Positions 33,175-40,345 of a DNA stretch of 64,000 bases are shown here, piece after piece. The stretch covers positions 434,001 through 498,000 of the forward strand of contig NZ_JABWRD020000003.1 of NCBI RefSeq assembly GCF_014268785.2, written 5' to 3'. The notes below the pieces were generated by a model. The model was not told the origin of the DNA and did not search any database. It was given only the letters and a program-made list of their open reading frames with translations. Positions within the stretch are counted from its first letter, which is position 1; every line of letters begins with the position of its first letter. Source of the DNA: Pseudomonas shirazensis (GTDB taxonomy: Bacteria; Pseudomonadota; Gammaproteobacteria; Pseudomonadales; Pseudomonadaceae). Made by a program: the position numbers and the translations under genes.

Positions 33175-33214
33175 GAAACGCTCCTCGTGAAAAATCGATG
33201 AACGTCTCGGGGCG

Positions 33215-33252
33215 AACAAAACGCGCGCGCAGGGGCACCTGATGGCCCCTGC
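33215..33252 (-). terminator. Expression platform of the FMN riboswitch
   Basis: Between aptamer and start codon the minus strand forms GCAGGGGC / GCCCCTGC (33252-33229), followed by GCGCGCGTTTTGTT. A regulated intrinsic terminator is the likely switch, although the T-tract is six bases away from the stem. Confidence 0.55.
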
Positions 33253-33258
33253 CAAACG

Positions 33259-33390
33259 CCTTCTTTCATCCGGACTATGACCGTCGGCCCTGGAATCTCA
33301 CCAGATCTGCTGTCCCCCGACCGGGTCGGGGCGCTCGCGGGCTCATCTTTCGATTTACCGCCGGTGGGGACTTGCACCCCGCCCTGAAGA
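33259..33390 (-). ncRNA. FMN riboswitch (RFN element)
   Basis: The minus strand reads all conserved RFN blocks in order: TTCAGGGCGGGGTGCAAGTC, CCCACCGGCGGTAA, GAGCCCGCGAGCGCC, CAGCAGATCTGGTGAGATTC, CCGACGGTCATAGTCCGGAT and GAAAGAAG. It binds FMN and lowers expression of the downstream ribB. Confidence 0.97.
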
Positions 33391-33551
33391 CCGGCTCAGC
33401 ATACAGCACCGAGGTACCGGGCTGGCAAGCGCCGGCTCTGCGACTTTCGCCGTAGTCGGCGGTGGCAATTATTTACCGCCTCGGCATGGCGAGCGTGCCG
33501 CAGCCTGTCGACCCGCCCGGCGTAGGGCTGATTCTCCAGGAGCACACGCGC

Positions 33552-34541
33552 ATGACCAGTCAATATCCATTCAGCGATGACGACGTGCAGCACGCATTCG
33601 ATCAACTCAGTGCGACGCTGTTCGACGTAACACGTGACTTCGACCCTGACGACCATCAGTTGCCAAGCCCGAAAATACTGATTGTCGCCGGTGCACAGGG
33701 CTCGGGCAAAACCTACCTGCTGGAAAAGAACCTGCTACCCAGTGAGCGTTACCAGAACTACGTACGCCTGTACCTGCCAGCGTTTCGCGAGTTGCACCCC
33801 AGCTACGCCCAGATGCAGGCGCAGGGTGTGCTCCACGTGTATGAGCACACAGAAACGTTCATATGGGCGTTGGGCGGCAAGGTGTTCGCCCACGCCTTTG
33901 CCAACAAGTACAACATCATCATGGAGTCGGCGCTGGATAACATCGAATTCGCCAAGTTCCCGCCGGCGGCAACCGCAGCGGGCTACCGTTTCGAGGTCCA
34001 TATGATCGCCTGCCAGAAGGAACTCAGCCATTGGGCAACGCTTGATCGAGTGGTCAAAAGCATCGAAAGCGGCGAGCTTGAACGAGTGGTGTCATTGACA
34101 CAGATCGAGGAGGCGCAGTTCAACGCCAAGGCGATTCTGGATGCCTTCGAGAATGCCTGCACTCAAGTGCCCGGCTCGGAAATCACGCTCTACCAGCGCG
34201 ACCTGCCGACCAACATGGAGCGCCAAGTGCTCTGCCACAGTACCTGCGACAACTATGCAGAGCTCACGCCGCAGGCGGACTTCAAGGGCCAGCCGTTCGC
34301 TCAGGTGCCACATCTGGGTGTTAAGTTTGGCATCCTGCGCAATGCTCAGGCCAACTCCCCATGCGCTTATCTGCAGTATGCGCAAGTCGTTCACGCTGGG
34401 CTGATAAGCGAAGAGGTGCGCCAGAAAATGGTTCAGAAGTGTTGCGCTACATTGGCCAAAGCCCACCCGCTGATGCCCGCGATTCCGGCTGAGGTGTTCC
34501 GCGCCTTGTCCATGTATGTGCTCAAGTACGTCCATCCATAA
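33552..34541 (+). CDS. Zeta-toxin-like P-loop kinase, no antitoxin nearby
   Basis: A 329-aa protein with the zeta-toxin fold: Walker A GAQGSGKTYLLEKNLL at about residue 45, acidic and basic residues in NIIMESALDN and RFEVHMIACQKELSHWATLDRV, as in zeta kinases that phosphorylate UDP-N-acetylglucosamine. The start MTSQYPFSDDD has GGAG ten bases before it. Typical zeta toxins come with a small epsilon antitoxin, but none is upstream (riboswitch) or downstream (an esterase on the other strand). Base use is slightly less GC-rich than the flanks, suggesting later acquisition. Function as a toxin is unproven. Confidence 0.8.
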   Translation: MTSQYPFSDDDVQHAFDQLSATLFDVTRDFDPDDHQLPSPKILIVAGAQGSGKTYLLEKNLLPSERYQNYVRLYLPAFRELHPSYAQMQAQGVLHVYEHTETFIWALGGKVFAHAFANKYNIIMESALDNIEFAKFPPAATAAGYRFEVHMIACQKELSHWATLDRVVKSIESGELERVVSLTQIEEAQFNAKAILDAFENACTQVPGSEITLYQRDLPTNMERQVLCHSTCDNYAELTPQADFKGQPFAQVPHLGVKFGILRNAQANSPCAYLQYAQVVHAGLISEEVRQKMVQKCCATLAKAHPLMPAIPAEVFRALSMYVLKYVHP

Positions 34542-34561
34542 CGCAGCACACCGCCTGCTGG

Positions 34562-35461
34562 TTACTTTGAAAGCGTTTCCAGCAGATGCGCGAGCGATGC
34601 AGGCAGCATTGCTCCGTGGCTCAGGTCATCGAAGCGTTGGTAAGAGACGTGCAGGCCGTTTACCTGGCCAAGCTCGGTCGCCAGCTCACGCATCGGCCGC
34701 TCGGCATCCGCCTGCTGCTGTCCGCGCGGGCTGGCTGGTTCGGCTGTGCCACGCATCAACAGCAGGGACGGTCGAGCCTGACCAAGACGCTGCTGCAGGC
34801 CATGCGCTTCACGCCCAATCGCACCGTCATGCCACCACAGCGAGGGGCTGGCGGCTGCGTATTGGCTGAACTCGCCTGGGCGGGTAAACAGCGCATGCAG
34901 GACCGCAAGGCCGCCGTAGGAGTGGCCCCACAGCGTCTGCCGGTTGGTGTCGATTGGCGCGACGCTGGCGACCAGCGGGCGCATGCGCTGGCTGAGCAGG
35001 TCCAGAAACGCGTCGACACCACCGCTGGGCAGACCTGTCAGCGGGTCGAGCTGTTCGGCCTGGCCTGCAATATTAGGCGTGTAATCGAAGCTGCGCGCGT
35101 TTCGGTCAATGCGTTGCTCACCCTGATAACCCACGGCTACCAGCAGTGGGGCTTGCCCGTTGGCGAGTTTCTCCAACAGCCCCGGTTGCAGCACAGCCAT
35201 CGCTGCATTGCCGTCGAGCATCCACAGCACCGGGTAGCCGGCAGCCGGGGCCGGGCTGTTGGGTTGGCCGACCCACAATTGGTAGTGGCGCTTGCCATCG
35301 TCGGAGTCCAGCCTCAAGGTGCTGAAGCGATAGGCCTGACTGTCGTTTTGCAGCCGGTTCGAATCGACCGCCTGCTCGCGGGCAGGTGGCGCTGCAAGCG
35401 TCTGGCCAATGACGACGGGGCCGAACAGGAGGGTAATCAGCAGCGGGACGATTTTCATCAT
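34562..35461 (-). CDS. Exported alpha/beta hydrolase, siderophore-esterase (IroE/Fes)-like
   Basis: A 299-aa protein with signal peptide (ending QTLAA). The fold has VLWMLDGNAAMAVL, nucleophile elbow GHSYGGL (Ser about 180), and a late catalytic His in DDLSHGAMLP. The same pattern occurs in IroE and PfeE, periplasmic esterases that cut ferric catechol siderophores. There is no receptor or Fur box next to it, so this assignment is tentative; another ester could be the substrate. Confidence 0.75.
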   Translation of the reverse strand: MMKIVPLLITLLFGPVVIGQTLAAPPAREQAVDSNRLQNDSQAYRFSTLRLDSDDGKRHYQLWVGQPNSPAPAAGYPVLWMLDGNAAMAVLQPGLLEKLANGQAPLLVAVGYQGEQRIDRNARSFDYTPNIAGQAEQLDPLTGLPSGGVDAFLDLLSQRMRPLVASVAPIDTNRQTLWGHSYGGLAVLHALFTRPGEFSQYAAASPSLWWHDGAIGREAHGLQQRLGQARPSLLLMRGTAEPASPRGQQQADAERPMRELATELGQVNGLHVSYQRFDDLSHGAMLPASLAHLLETLSK

Positions 35462-35496
35462 GGGCTACCTGCGGGAGGGCGGGTGAATTGCGGGCA

Positions 35497-35672
35497 TTAA
35501 AAAGCCGGCTTGTGGCCGGCTTCTCGGGGACGATCTTGGCTCATTTTTGGTAAGCCGCAACCGCCTTAAACGGTATGACCTCAAGGGCCATGAAAAGAAG
35601 GCAGACGGCTGTGTCAGGCGTCGCCGAGCCCTCTGCAACGCGGCCTGGGCCGGTGTGGGGCGTAATGTGGGC
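35497..35672 (-). ncRNA. Candidate small RNA between esterase and S24 repressor genes
   Basis: The 265-base gap carries a minus-strand promoter and, about 170 bases later, a strong intrinsic terminator (8-bp stem plus T5), with no convincing reading frame between them. The predicted transcript is about 175 nt. The 71-aa minus frame in the gap runs through the terminator and has no ribosome site, so it is not taken as a gene. I do not recognise the RNA family. Confidence 0.4.
35502..35522 (-). terminator. Strong intrinsic terminator on the minus strand
   Basis: Stem AAGCCGGC / GCCGGCTT with a 5-base loop, followed on the minus strand by TTTTTAATG. It terminates leftward transcripts before the esterase gene. 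Confidence 0.7.
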
Positions 35673-35678
35673 CGAAGC

Positions 35679-35708
35679 ATACTAGGGCCGGCAGCCGATG
35701 CCCAGCAA
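35679..35708 (-). promoter_or_regulatory. Candidate sigma-70 promoter for the small RNA
   Basis: On the minus strand TTGCTG (35708-35703), 18 bases, then TAGTAT (35684-35679). Confidence 0.4.
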
Positions 35709-35726
35709 AAAATGGCACGAGTTATT

Positions 35727-36428
35727 TCAGAAACTGCCCCGCTGGTTGAAATATGACCAGTGGAATACCCAGCCGATGATTTCCAGCCCTTGCTCCTGAC
35801 GTTGCGCGAAGGTGTAGCGCTCGACCGCGTAGTTGCGCTGGTCGTGGCTGTGCAGGCATAGGGTGTCGTCGTGGTCGAGGCTGAGACTGTGCACCTTGAG
35901 CTGGCCGCTGTGCAGCAGGGCGTAGGTCTGGCCGTCGACTACATGCGTGCTGCCGCGGTCGATGGCAATGATCGCGTCCTGCGGGATCATCGGCGCCATG
36001 TTACCGGCGGGCATGAGCATGCAGATCGCTTGCTGAGGGAGCACGCCAAGGGTTTCCAGGGATTGTGCCGGCAGGGTCAGGTGTCCCTGCATGTCAGGTG
36101 ACAGCTGGTTGCCGTGCAGCCGGTACAGGGAGATCCGCAGCAGCCGGCCGTCCAGGTCGAGCAGCGAGGTGGGTTGGTGCACTGCCTCGGCGCAGACGCC
36201 GCTCTGGCGCAGGATGGCGCTGTGGTATTTGGGCCCTACGCCGTTCATCAGCCAGCGCCGGTGCACGCAGAACAGATCGGCCATTTCGTCCATGCGTGCC
36301 AGAGGCACACCGCGTTTGAACCAATTGTTGACGTGCTGGGGGGTAACGCAACGCTGGGCGGCGAAATCGGAAGGGGTCAGGTCGCATTCTTGCAGGAGTG
36401 CCTTGAGGCGGTCGCCGGATGTCGTCAT
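35727..36428 (-). CDS. CI/LexA-like (XRE + S24) regulator lacking the autocleavage dyad
   Basis: A 233-aa regulator: HTH at residues 5-60 (SDFAAQRCVTPQHVNNWFKRG) and a C-terminal S24-like domain (about 105-225). In true LexA/CI proteins this domain has GDSM...P and a catalytic Lys. Here the Ser position is Asn (AGNMAPMIPQDAIIAID) and the Lys position appears to be His (GQLKVHSL). It should therefore not self-cleave in an SOS response and may instead respond to a ligand or work as a dimer-only repressor. No prophage genes are nearby. Confidence 0.8.
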   Translation of the reverse strand: MTTSGDRLKALLQECDLTPSDFAAQRCVTPQHVNNWFKRGVPLARMDEMADLFCVHRRWLMNGVGPKYHSAILRQSGVCAEAVHQPTSLLDLDGRLLRISLYRLHGNQLSPDMQGHLTLPAQSLETLGVLPQQAICMLMPAGNMAPMIPQDAIIAIDRGSTHVVDGQTYALLHSGQLKVHSLSLDHDDTLCLHSHDQRNYAVERYTFAQRQEQGLEIIGWVFHWSYFNQRGSF

Positions 36429-36565
36429 GGGCGAAGTTTAACGGGGGCAGGACGGCAGGAAAATGAACTGAGGGTTTGATTTTGTTGTGGGAAAACAGAG
36501 GGTTTGTAGGAAGGATCCTAGGACGGATTTTGGGCGAGGGAATCTGCAGCAGGGAAGAGTAGGCA

Positions 36566-36589
36566 TGAAAAGGGGCGCAGAGCGCCCCT
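36566..36589 (-). terminator. Terminator of ppa
   Basis: Stem AGGGGCGC / GCGCCCCT with a 3-base loop (36571-36589), followed on the minus strand by TTTTCAT, 44 bases past the ppa stop. The rest of the 204-base gap up to 36428 shows nothing recognisable. Confidence 0.85.
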
Positions 36590-36632
36590 AGACATATGGT
36601 CTGAACGGCATCACCGCTCAGACTTGTTCGGC

Positions 36633-37160
36633 TCAGCCCTTGTAGGCAGCAACCGATTTGGTGATCGCTTCACGGGCGGCGTCGGCGCCGGCCCAGCCTT
36701 CGATCTTGACCCATTTGCCCTTCTCGAGATCTTTGTAGTTCGCGAAGAAGTGCTCGATCTGCTGGATCAGCAGCGCTGGCAGGTCGGTGTACTCTTTGAC
36801 GTCGACGTACAGCTGCGACAGCTTGTCGTGCGGGACAGCGATGACCTTGGCGTCGCCGCCGCCATCGTCGGTCATGTTCAGCACGCCGACCGGGCGGGCG
36901 CGGATGACCGAGCCTGGCGCTACCGGGTACGGCGTCACGACCAGCACGTCGAGCGGATCACCGTCGTCGGCCAGGGTGTTGGGGATGAAGCCATAGTTGG
37001 CCGGGTAGAACATCGGGGTGGCCATGAAACGGTCGACGAACAGGGTGTCGCTGTCCTTGTCGATCTCGTATTTGATCGGGGCGTGGTTAGCCGGGATTTC
37101 GATGGCGACGTAGATGTCGTTCGGCAGGTCTTTGCCAGCCGGAATCTTGCTGTAGCTCAT
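36633..37160 (-). CDS. ppa: Inorganic pyrophosphatase
   Basis: A 175-aa cytoplasmic family I pyrophosphatase. YGFIPNTLADDGDPLDVLV contains the catalytic metal-binding Asp triad, and KYEIDKDSDTLFVDRFM is the substrate region. Usual length for bacterial hexameric enzymes. Monocistronic with its own terminator. Confidence 0.97.
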   Translation of the reverse strand: MSYSKIPAGKDLPNDIYVAIEIPANHAPIKYEIDKDSDTLFVDRFMATPMFYPANYGFIPNTLADDGDPLDVLVVTPYPVAPGSVIRARPVGVLNMTDDGGGDAKVIAVPHDKLSQLYVDVKEYTDLPALLIQQIEHFFANYKDLEKGKWVKIEGWAGADAAREAITKSVAAYKG

Positions 37161-37253
37161 TGGGCAGGGCCCCCGTGTCTGTTCAGAAAATTGGCGGCGA
37201 TTATAGGCATATTCCGCCAGTGCACGCCACGCCCTGCCTGATGTGTGGCCAGC

Positions 37254-38069
37254 TCAGGGCTGACCGGCGCAATACAGTGGATCTTCAGCCTGAAGCCGGG
37301 TCAGGCGGGCCAGCGGGTCCTGCCGGTAGAACTGGACCAATTGCTGATAGACCTGCGGATACGCCTGTTGTAGCAGGTCAGGCCCACTAAAGAAGTATTC
37401 GCTGGTGACGGCGAAAAACTCAGCAGGATTCTCCGCGGCATACGGGTCAATTGCGGTCTCGGCATCCGGCTTGGCATCAAGCTGACGGTTGAGGTCGTCG
37501 TAGGCGCTCTGCATTGCAGCCGACCAGTCGCCGACGTGCATGCCGTGGTGCAGCGGCGGCAGGCCGTTGGCGTCGCCATTGAGCATGTCGAGTTTGTGCG
37601 CCAGCTCGTGGATCACCAGGTTGTAGGCCTCCCAGCCGCCACCGGCGAGTACCCCGTCCATTGCCAGAATGACCGGCCCCTGTTGCCAGGCTTCGCCGCT
37701 GTGCTCGCCGTCATAGACGTGCTCGACGCCGCTGGCATCGCGGTGGCGCTGGGGGCTTTTGAAGTCGTCGGGGTAGAGGATGATCTCGTGAAAACCCTGA
37801 TACCAGTCAAGATCGCCCAGGTGCAGCAACGGCAGTTGCGCCTGGGCAGCGAGCAGCAGGCGCTGCTCGTCATCCAGTTCGACCCCGGGCAGGCAGGTCA
37901 GGTGTTTGGCATGCAGAAACAGCACGCAGGCCTCACGCAGCCAGCAGTCTTCCTCGGCGGTTATGCCATCGAGCACCGGCAGGCGCTGGCGCACGGCCTG
38001 CCACAACTGTGCATCGATTGGGTAGCGCGCCAGGGTGCGCCGGCGCCGCCAGGCGCGTAACGACCACAT
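37254..38069 (-). CDS. mtfA: MtfA-type zinc-dependent peptidase
   Basis: A 271-aa cytosolic metallopeptidase (M90). The zinc motif HELAHKLDMLNG (HExxH) follows GVLAGGGWEAYNLVI, and the third ligand region is ENPAEFFAVTSEYFF. In E. coli MtfA binds the Mlc repressor and so influences glucose uptake; the Pseudomonas target is unknown. I start at MWSLRAWRRRRTL (38069), 7 bases after the DedA stop at 38077, rather than at the longer frame. Confidence 0.9.
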   Translation of the reverse strand: MWSLRAWRRRRTLARYPIDAQLWQAVRQRLPVLDGITAEEDCWLREACVLFLHAKHLTCLPGVELDDEQRLLLAAQAQLPLLHLGDLDWYQGFHEIILYPDDFKSPQRHRDASGVEHVYDGEHSGEAWQQGPVILAMDGVLAGGGWEAYNLVIHELAHKLDMLNGDANGLPPLHHGMHVGDWSAAMQSAYDDLNRQLDAKPDAETAIDPYAAENPAEFFAVTSEYFFSGPDLLQQAYPQVYQQLVQFYRQDPLARLTRLQAEDPLYCAGQP

Positions 38070-38076
38070 GTGCCGA

Positions 38077-38724
38077 TCAGTGCGCCTTGGCCGCGCGACC
38101 GAAGCGGCCACGCAGCAGGCCGAGCAGCATCGGCACCAGCGACAGGACGATGATCATTACCACCATCAGCGACAGGTGCTGCTTGATGAACGGCACGTTG
38201 CCGAAGAAGTAGCCCAGGGTGACCAGGCCGCCGACCCAGAGCAGCGAACCGGCCACGCTGAAAGTCAGGAAACGCGGGTAGTGCATGTGGGCAATGCCGG
38301 CGACAAACGGCGCAAAGGTGCGCAGGATTGGCAGGAAGCGCGCCAGGGTCACGGTCTTGCCACCATGTTTGTCGTAGAAATCATGGGTCCGCTGCAGGTA
38401 GTCGCGGCGGAAGATCTTCGAGTTGGGCTTGTTGAACAAGCGTTCACCGGCCGTGCGGCCTATCACGTAGTTGGTGCTGTCGCCGAGGATCGCTGCGGCC
38501 ATCAACAGGCCGGCCAGCAGCACCGGATCCATGCCACCACCGGCCGCCACTGCACCGGCAATGAACAGCAGCGAGTCGCCCGGCAGGAATGGCATAACCA
38601 CCAGCCCGGTTTCGCAGAAGATCACCGCGAAGAGAATGGCGTAGATCCACGGGCCGTAGTTGTTCACCAGCAAATCAAGGTAGGCATCGAGATGCAGGAT
38701 AAGGTCAAGCGGGTTGAAATCCAT
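38077..38724 (-). CDS. DedA-family membrane protein
   Basis: A 215-aa VTT/SNARE-associated protein with 5-6 hydrophobic segments. FCETGLVVMPFLPGDSLLFIAGAVAA and GDSTNYVIGRTAGERLF are the DedA signature, with the functional Arg region FLPILRTFAPFVAGIAHM. DedA proteins act in undecaprenyl-phosphate or phospholipid flipping and proton balance. Start MDFNPLDL at 38724; an extension to 38811 lacks support. Confidence 0.93.
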   Translation of the reverse strand: MDFNPLDLILHLDAYLDLLVNNYGPWIYAILFAVIFCETGLVVMPFLPGDSLLFIAGAVAAGGGMDPVLLAGLLMAAAILGDSTNYVIGRTAGERLFNKPNSKIFRRDYLQRTHDFYDKHGGKTVTLARFLPILRTFAPFVAGIAHMHYPRFLTFSVAGSLLWVGGLVTLGYFFGNVPFIKQHLSLMVVMIIVLSLVPMLLGLLRGRFGRAAKAH

Positions 38725-38909
38725 GTACAGCACCTGTGTTCTTGACCCGCGACAACGGGCGCGCAAAGACGGAAATCGGCTACGCATGTGTGAGCGTAGG
38801 TAAACTTTCACACATGTAAAAAAGGGATTATACGGACAAGCTGGGATCGTGCCCGGGGAGATTGTAGCGGCGGATTACCGGCCGGCGGCAAAGGCCGTGG
38901 CGCTGGAGC

Positions 38910-38940
38910 CTGTGGCAGCGGCTGTACGCCGCTGCCACAG
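38910..38940 (-). terminator. Terminator after the GNAT gene
   Basis: A 13-bp perfect stem CTGTGGCAGCGGC / GCCGCTGCCACAG with a 5-base loop, starting just below the GNAT stop. No long T-tract. The remaining gap to 38724 has an AT-rich patch near 38812-38830 but nothing else. Confidence 0.65.
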
Positions 38941-38945
38941 CGCGA

Positions 38946-39410
38946 TCAATCCGAGTTGATCGGCAGGGTGTAGTTCTTGAACTCGGTGTCCTCGCGAAAG
39001 CCCATAGACTCATAGGTTTTCATGGCGACCTGATTGTCGGTGCTGGTCGATACGCGCATGCGCACGGCGTTGGTTTCTTTGGCCATCTTCTTTGCTTCAC
39101 GCATCAGGTGGTCGGCCACCAGCATGCGCCGGGCGTCTTCGGCGACATAAATGTCATTGAGGATCCACACCCGTTTCAGCGACAGCGACGAGAAGCTTGG
39201 ATACAGCTGGCAGAAGCCCAGCAGCTTGCTGTCGTCGACATCGTCATCGGCGAAGGCCAGATAGATCACCGACTCCTCCAGCCGCAGGCGCTTTTCGAGA
39301 AAGCTGCGTGAGCTGTCCGGGTAGGGCAGTTGCCCGTAGTACTCGCGGTATTTGACGAACAATGGGTTGAGCAGGTCGAGATGTGCCAGGGTTGCCTTGA
39401 TGATGCGCAT
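38946..39410 (-). CDS. GNAT-family N-acetyltransferase
   Basis: A 154-aa acetyltransferase. WILNDIYVAEDARRMLVADHLMREA is motif A with the acetyl-CoA loop (degenerate Q/RxxGxG: RRMLVA), and TDNQVAMKTYESMGFRED is motif B. Acceptor unknown. Isolated gene between the DedA and eut regions. Confidence 0.88.
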   Translation of the reverse strand: MRIIKATLAHLDLLNPLFVKYREYYGQLPYPDSSRSFLEKRLRLEESVIYLAFADDDVDDSKLLGFCQLYPSFSSLSLKRVWILNDIYVAEDARRMLVADHLMREAKKMAKETNAVRMRVSTSTDNQVAMKTYESMGFREDTEFKNYTLPINSD

Positions 39411-39518
39411 GTACGGCCCTCAGAGTCCATTTAGGCAAACGACAGATTGCCGACAACGTTCGCGCCCATGCTGCCCCAAAGCAGGCGCGAAGCGCAATCC
39501 AGCCGCCAGCAGTGATAA

Positions 39519-40343
39519 CTACTGTTCGCCGAGCAAAAAGTTACCGCGTTTTGCGCTGGGGTCTGACGAGTCGAGGCTCAGTACCTCGGCTTCGTCTTTG
39601 AGGTTCACGCCCGACAGCTGGCGCCGACACGCTTCGCGCATCAGATACAGCAGGCGATGCGCGGCCATGCCGTAGCTCAACCCCTCTAAACGCACGTTGG
39701 AGATGCAGTTGCGATAAGCATCGGTCAGGCCGACCTTGGGCGCGAAGGTGAAGTACAGGCCCAGGCTGTCGGGCGAGCTCAGCCCCGGTCGTTCGCCGAT
39801 CAGCATGACCGTCATGCGTGCACCGAGTAGCTGGCCGACCTCGTCGGCGATCGCGACGCGGCCTTGTTCGACCAGCACCACCGGTGCGCTGGTCCAGCCA
39901 TCGGCTGCGGCCTGCTCTTCAAAGCGGCTGAGAAACGGCAGGGTATGCCGATGCACCGCCAGCGCAGAAAGGCCATCGGCCACGACGATAGCCAGATCGA
40001 CCCCGCCGGGGTTTGCCTTTACGTGCTCGCGCAGTTGTTCGACCGAGGCTTCATTCAACCGTCGACCCAGGTCAGGGCGCTGCAGGTACTGGTCGCGATC
40101 ACTGGCGGCGCTGTGCAGCAGCAGGCTTTCGCGGCCGCGGTCGCTGAGCTGACTGCGCAGCCCGGCGTGGTCGAACGGCAGGTGCACGGCATCGCGGGCC
40201 TGGGCGTGGGCGAACTGGAAATCCAGCTGGGCGCTGGTCGGCAGGCTGATGCCGCTGCGGCCCAGGGCGATGCGCGCCGGAGTCAGGCTGCGCAGGGCCA
40301 GCCAGGGGTTGTCGGTGGTTGGTGTGTGCTGATCCATGGTCAT
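39519..40343 (-). CDS. eutC: Ethanolamine ammonia-lyase light chain
   Basis: A 274-aa subunit that together with EutB uses adenosylcobalamin to split ethanolamine into acetaldehyde and ammonia. Conserved stretches: RIALGRSGISLPTSAQLDFQ, ANPGGVDLAIVVADGLSALAVHRH, LIGERPGLSSPDSLGLYFT and NCISNVRLEGLSYGMAAHRLLYLM. The start MTMDQHTPTT at 40343 lies 2 bases past the eutB stop with AGGG upstream. No microcompartment shell, reactivase (eutA) or eutT gene is present. Confidence 0.96.
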   Translation of the reverse strand: MTMDQHTPTTDNPWLALRSLTPARIALGRSGISLPTSAQLDFQFAHAQARDAVHLPFDHAGLRSQLSDRGRESLLLHSAASDRDQYLQRPDLGRRLNEASVEQLREHVKANPGGVDLAIVVADGLSALAVHRHTLPFLSRFEEQAAADGWTSAPVVLVEQGRVAIADEVGQLLGARMTVMLIGERPGLSSPDSLGLYFTFAPKVGLTDAYRNCISNVRLEGLSYGMAAHRLLYLMREACRRQLSGVNLKDEAEVLSLDSSDPSAKRGNFLLGEQ

Positions 40344-40345
40344 CC

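Noticed and set aside
33462..33551. Upstream extension of the zeta-toxin-like gene
   Set aside because: No ribosome site before 33462, while GGAG precedes the ATG at 33552 and the domain starts after it.
35465..35680. 71-codon minus-strand frame in the esterase/S24 gap
   Set aside because: Arg/Pro-rich, no ribosome site, and runs through a strong intrinsic terminator.
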